Below, piece after piece: positions 60,841 to 64,000 of a stretch of 64,000 nucleotides of DNA. A program made the position numbers and the translations under genes. Under the pieces are notes generated by a model that did no database searches, had not been told where the DNA came from, and saw nothing but the letters and a program-made list of their open reading frames with translations. Origin of the DNA: Sinorhizobium sp. B11 (GTDB lineage: Bacteria > Pseudomonadota > Alphaproteobacteria > Rhizobiales > Rhizobiaceae); contig CP091033.1 in assembly GCA_039725955.1 (NCBI GenBank), positions 1,302,001 through 1,366,000 of the forward strand, given 5' to 3'. Each line of letters opens with the position of its first letter. Position 1 is the first letter of the stretch.

Positions 60841-61617
60841 GTGAACAGCAGACACAGTGACGGAAGTGCGGGCGACGCCAATTACGGCGTGATCGGCGCG
60901 AACTACTCAAGGTATCGGCAACCCGACCCGCATATCGCAGAGTTCATTCGTACAGCACTCGGCAATGCCGAGACCGTTCTGAATGTCGGCGCAGGCGCCG
61001 GCTCCTACGAACCGATCGACCGGAAGGTGACGCCGGTCGAACCGTCTGCCTCCATGCGCGCGCAGCGACCGGCACATCTGCCCGAGGCGATCGATGCGAC
61101 GGCGGAAAAGCTGCCCTTCGCCGATCAGTCCTTCGATGCGAGCATGGCGACCTTCACCGTGCATCAATGGTCCGACCTCAAGGCCGGTCTTGCAGAAATG
61201 CGGCGCGTTTCGCGCGGTCCGGTGCTGGTCCTGAGCTGCGATCCCAATGAGCTGGAACGCTCATGGCTGTTCGACTATGCGCCGGAGATGATCTCCGTCG
61301 AGGCGAGCCGTTATCCGGCCATGCAGACTGTTGCCGACCACCTCGGCGGTACTGTCGAGATATTGCCCGTACCAATCCCATTTGCCTGCATCGATGGTTT
61401 CGGTGAGGCCTATTATGGGCGGCCGGAGCGTATGCTCGATCCCGGCTCCCGGCTCGCAAATTCGGCCTGGAGCTTTGTCGATCCATCGGTCGGCAAGCGT
61501 TTCGTAGCCGAGCTCGGCCGAGATCTTCAGGACGGCAAGTGGGATGCGCGCTATGGATATCTGCGCACGCAGCCCTTCTTCGAAGGGTCGCTGCGCCTGA
61601 TCGTCGCCCGCCCCTGA
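60841..61617 (+). CDS. Class I SAM-dependent methyltransferase (SmtA/UbiE type)
   Basis: The protein of about 258 residues has motif I VLNVGAGAGSYEP (about 36-48), motif II region VTPVEPSASM, and the post-II ATAEKLPFADQSFDASMATFTVHQWSDL (about 79-106), the common methyltransferase_11 pattern. The GTG at 60841 has GGAGAG five bases upstream; a GTG at 60835 is in frame and overlaps that site. Substrate is unknown. It is divergent from LysR and convergent with the monooxygenase. Confidence 0.88.
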   Translation: MNSRHSDGSAGDANYGVIGANYSRYRQPDPHIAEFIRTALGNAETVLNVGAGAGSYEPIDRKVTPVEPSASMRAQRPAHLPEAIDATAEKLPFADQSFDASMATFTVHQWSDLKAGLAEMRRVSRGPVLVLSCDPNELERSWLFDYAPEMISVEASRYPAMQTVADHLGGTVEILPVPIPFACIDGFGEAYYGRPERMLDPGSRLANSAWSFVDPSVGKRFVAELGRDLQDGKWDARYGYLRTQPFFEGSLRLIVARP

Positions 61618-61622
61618 CGGCC

Positions 61623-62951
61623 TCAACTAAAGAACCGGTTCTCCGGTCGCGGCAGGCCGAGATGCTCGCGCAACGTCGTGCCCTCGTATTCCCTGCGGAA
61701 CAGGCCACGGCGCTGCAACTCAGGCACCAGGCGCATGGTGACGTCATCCAGCCCCTGCGGCAGATAAGGGAAGACGACATTGAAGCCGTCGGACCCCTCT
61801 TCATCCAGCCAGCGCTCCATCTCGTCCGCAATGCTCTCGGGCGTACCAACGAAGGCAAGGCCGGAATAGCCGCCGTAACGCTGGGCGAGCTGGCGGACAG
61901 TCAGGTTTTCCTCCTGAGCCAGCTTGATGACCTGAGCGCGACCCGTCTTGCTGGCGTTTGTGTCGGGAATATCGCTGGGCAGCGGCGCATCCGGATCAAA
62001 GCCGGAGGCATCATGGCCAAGCGCGATCGAAAGCGAGGCGATGGCGCTGTCGTAGTGTACGAGGCTGTCGAGGGAAAGACGTTTGGCGCGGGCCTCGTCG
62101 ATACTGTCGCCGATGACGACGAAGGCGGCGGGCAACAATTTCAGGTGATCGCGATTGCGGCCAATAGCCTGCATCCGGCCCTTGATGTCAGCGTAGAGTG
62201 CCTTGCCGCCGTCGAGGTCGCGCGGCGAACAGAAGACCACCTCGGCAGTTTCGGCAGCGAGCTGGCGGCCGGGATCAGACTGGCCGGCCTGCACAATGAC
62301 GGGCCAGCCCTGAACCGGGCGGGCAATGTTCAGTGGCCCGCGCACGCTCAGTTCGTCGCCCTTGTGGTTGAGCACGTGCATTTTTTCGGGATCAAAATAA
62401 ATTCCGCTCTCGCGGTCACGGATAAAGGCGTTGTCGGCAAAGCTGTCCCAGAGACCGGTGACAACATCGTAGAATTCGCGCGCCCGTTTGTAGCGCTCGC
62501 CATGTTCCACATGCTCGTCGAGACCGAAGTTGAGCGCCGCATCAGGATTGGACGTGGTGACGATATTCCAGGCGGCGCGACCATTGCTCAGATGATCGAG
62601 CGAAGCAAAACGGCGGGCGACATGATAGGGCTCTTCAAAAGTGGTGGATGCCGTTGCCGCAAGCCCGATCCTGTCGGTAACGGCAGCGAGCGCCGATAGC
62701 AGTGTGAAGGGCTCGAAAGAGGTGACGGTGTGGCTGCGCTTCAGCGCCTCAACCGGCATGTTGAGCACAGCCAGATGATCCGCCATGAAGAAGGCGTCGA
62801 ATTTCGCGGCTTCGAGCTTCTGCGCGAAGGATTTGATGTGAGCGAAATTGAAATTGGCGTCTGGATAGGAACCCGGATAGCGCCATGCGCCGGTATGCAG
62901 GCTGACGGGACGCATGAAGGCGCCGAGGCGCAACTGCCGTGAACGGGTCAT
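61623..62951 (-). CDS. FMN-dependent LLM-class monooxygenase (NtaA/SnaA/DszA/DmoA family)
   Basis: The 442-residue enzyme has the bacterial-luciferase-like barrel of the nitrilotriacetate monooxygenase subfamily: MRPVSLHTGAWRYPGSYPDANFNFAHIKSFAQKLEAAKFDAFFMADHL (about 13-60), TATASTTFEEPYHVARRFASLDHLSNGRAAWNIVTT (about 105-140), and QAGQSDPGRQLAAETAEVVF (about 222-242). Such enzymes use reduced FMN from a partner reductase to attack C-S or C-N bonds, often of sulfonates or sulfides. The divergent SfnB-like gene at 63261 suggests sulfur scavenging. Confidence 0.92.
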   Translation of the reverse strand: MTRSRQLRLGAFMRPVSLHTGAWRYPGSYPDANFNFAHIKSFAQKLEAAKFDAFFMADHLAVLNMPVEALKRSHTVTSFEPFTLLSALAAVTDRIGLAATASTTFEEPYHVARRFASLDHLSNGRAAWNIVTTSNPDAALNFGLDEHVEHGERYKRAREFYDVVTGLWDSFADNAFIRDRESGIYFDPEKMHVLNHKGDELSVRGPLNIARPVQGWPVIVQAGQSDPGRQLAAETAEVVFCSPRDLDGGKALYADIKGRMQAIGRNRDHLKLLPAAFVVIGDSIDEARAKRLSLDSLVHYDSAIASLSIALGHDASGFDPDAPLPSDIPDTNASKTGRAQVIKLAQEENLTVRQLAQRYGGYSGLAFVGTPESIADEMERWLDEEGSDGFNVVFPYLPQGLDDVTMRLVPELQRRGLFRREYEGTTLREHLGLPRPENRFFS

Positions 62952-63260
62952 GTTTTTCCTCGTGGATCGGAGCGAAGCGACCGCCTGCCCACTGCTGAAC
63001 GCGGATGCCGGAATGACGTATGCCTGCGTTTACGTAGGGGTTCGCGCGCCGTTATTCGAGATTGGTTCGCGTTTTTCCGGCAGTGATTTCATCGGCAAAG
63101 CGGTCAACTCGCGGTGATATGGACGGAGGCATAGGCTAGCCGCCGCCCGGGCCCCGGATAAGCAAGCACTTTCCATTTTCTATCGCATCTATAGAATTTA
63201 TAATCTTACCTCTCGTGTTGATTTCTTTCACCCATACGACGGTCAGAACTGGAGAAATCG
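62952..63260. other. Divergent promoter region of monooxygenase and SfnB-like gene
   Basis: About 310 bases with no gene. An A/T-rich stretch near 63188-63210 (CTATAGAATTTATAATC) may be a promoter or a CysB/Cbl-type binding site; I cannot tell which. Confidence 0.35.
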
Positions 63261-64000
63261 ATGACGACCGTGCTCAGGCAACAAGACCAGATCCGGCCCG
63301 TGGCCGCCCGCATTGCCAGCGACGAGGAGGCACTTGCGACGGCCCGCGGGCTTGCCACCCAATTCGCCGCCACCGCCGTCGGGCGCGATGCTGAACGCCG
63401 GTTACCTTTCGCCGAACTCGACGCGCTTGCACAATCCGGCCTGCTGGCGATTGCGGTTCCCGCGCAATATGGCGGACTTGATGTCTCGAATGCCGTTCTG
63501 GCCGAAGTGACCGCGATCCTGGCGGAAGCAGATGGCTCGATCGGCCAGATCCCGCAGAACCATTTCTACATTCTGGAAGCCTTGCGGGTGGATGGCAGCG
63601 AGGAGCAGAAGCGGTATTTCTTCGGCAGGGCGCTTGCCGGTGACCGTTTCGGCAATGCGCTTTCGGAGCGCGGCACGAAGACCGTCGGCCACTATAATAC
63701 CCGCATTGTCAGAGACGGACCCGGCTATCGCATCAACGGCGAGAAATACTACTCGACGGGCGTGTTGTTCGCTGACTGGGTCACCGTGTTCGCGCTCGAT
63801 GAGGAGGACCGGCTTGTCATGGCCTTCGTGCCGAAGGGAACCGAGGGCGTCGAGATCATCGACGACTGGGACGGTTTCGGCCAGCGCACAACGGGCAGCG
63901 GCACGACGATCCTCAACAATGTCTATGTCCACGCCGATTCCGTCGTTCGTCACCACAAGGGCTTCGAGCGGCCGACGACCATCGGCTCGGTCGGCCAGAT
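63261..64000 (+). CDS. Acyl-CoA-dehydrogenase-like flavoenzyme, SfnB family (3' end outside window)
   Basis: The frame begins at ATG 63261 (GGAGAAATCG upstream) and is open to the right edge (246 codons seen). It encodes MTTVLRQQDQIRPVAARIASDEEALATARGLA, then the N-terminal helical domain (FAELDALAQSGLLAIAVPAQYGGL) and the flavin-binding beta domain (RFGNALSERGTKTVGHYNTRI, YRINGEKYYSTGVLFADWVTVFALDEEDRL). SfnB-type enzymes act with FMN monooxygenases in dimethyl sulfone and sulfonate use. It is divergent from such a monooxygenase gene. The catalytic base lies beyond the edge. Confidence 0.88.
   Translation, partial: MTTVLRQQDQIRPVAARIASDEEALATARGLATQFAATAVGRDAERRLPFAELDALAQSGLLAIAVPAQYGGLDVSNAVLAEVTAILAEADGSIGQIPQNHFYILEALRVDGSEEQKRYFFGRALAGDRFGNALSERGTKTVGHYNTRIVRDGPGYRINGEKYYSTGVLFADWVTVFALDEEDRLVMAFVPKGTEGVEIIDDWDGFGQRTTGSGTTILNNVYVHADSVVRHHKGFERPTTIGSVGQ

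Noticed and set aside
61539..62699. Open frame of 386 codons opposite the LLM monooxygenase
   Set aside because: Shadow frame; the minus-strand enzyme has clear family blocks along its length.

Overview
The window looks like chromosomal or chromid DNA of a fast-growing root-nodule bacterium of the Rhizobiaceae (Rhizobium leguminosarum/etli type). This rests on the divergent dctA / dctBD locus with a textbook sigma-54 promoter, a RopA/Omp2-type porin, a biuret hydrolase with the same active-site numbering as the R. leguminosarum enzyme, EcfG-type stress promoters, high GC content and a very high density of ABC/TRAP importers. I saw no tRNA, rRNA, CRISPR array, insertion sequence or prophage. 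The window opens inside a beta-helix protein gene and ends inside an acyl-CoA-dehydrogenase-like gene.

Layout. (1) 1-592: truncated beta-helix protein (minus strand). (2) 758-8727: a seven-gene amide operon with an AmiC-like sensor, an AmiR-like ANTAR antiterminator, a Dpp-type ABC importer and an acetamidase/formamidase. It is preceded by a leader holding a terminator and a competing hairpin. (3) 9229-11055: porin, two isolated hairpins and a DoxX-like gene broken by one base in a homopolymer. (4) 11209-19733: GntR regulator, repeated TTGCATACAC operators and a BMP-type ABC importer interleaved with formamidase, biuret hydrolase, a second cysteine hydrolase and a cupin. (5) 19811-24818: TRAP transporter, then a ROK-fold protein whose sequence motifs are in circularly permuted order, divergent from a stress protein. 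The two share a pair of EcfG-type promoters. (6) 24889-36639: a probable 12-kb operon with an ABC importer that has two different ATPases, a fused DhaK-DhaL kinase, a second split Dha kinase (DhaL, DhaM, DhaK), its own HPr and Enzyme I, and a small helix-turn-helix protein. (7) 36881-46280: mug, an aldehyde dehydrogenase / ThDP-enzyme pair, a hypothetical gene, and the prkA-yeaH-spoVR stress module. (8) 46742-51525: dctD-dctB divergent from dctA. (9) 51629-59147: a sugar ABC importer divergent from a ROK repressor, an oxidoreductase and a ThuA-like protein. (10) 59279-64000: small proteins, a LysR regulator, a methyltransferase, and an FMN monooxygenase divergent from an SfnB-like flavoenzyme (probable sulfur scavenging).

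Taken together the region is a nutrient-scavenging zone: two independent amide-nitrogen systems, C4-dicarboxylates, triose/tetrose-type ketoses, sugars and organosulfur compounds. The most unusual items are the permuted ROK protein, the amide operon with its own antitermination leader, the biuret-type cluster with two paralogous hydrolases, and the long ABC/double-Dha-kinase/private-PTS operon. All functional calls come from reading sequence motifs without database searches.
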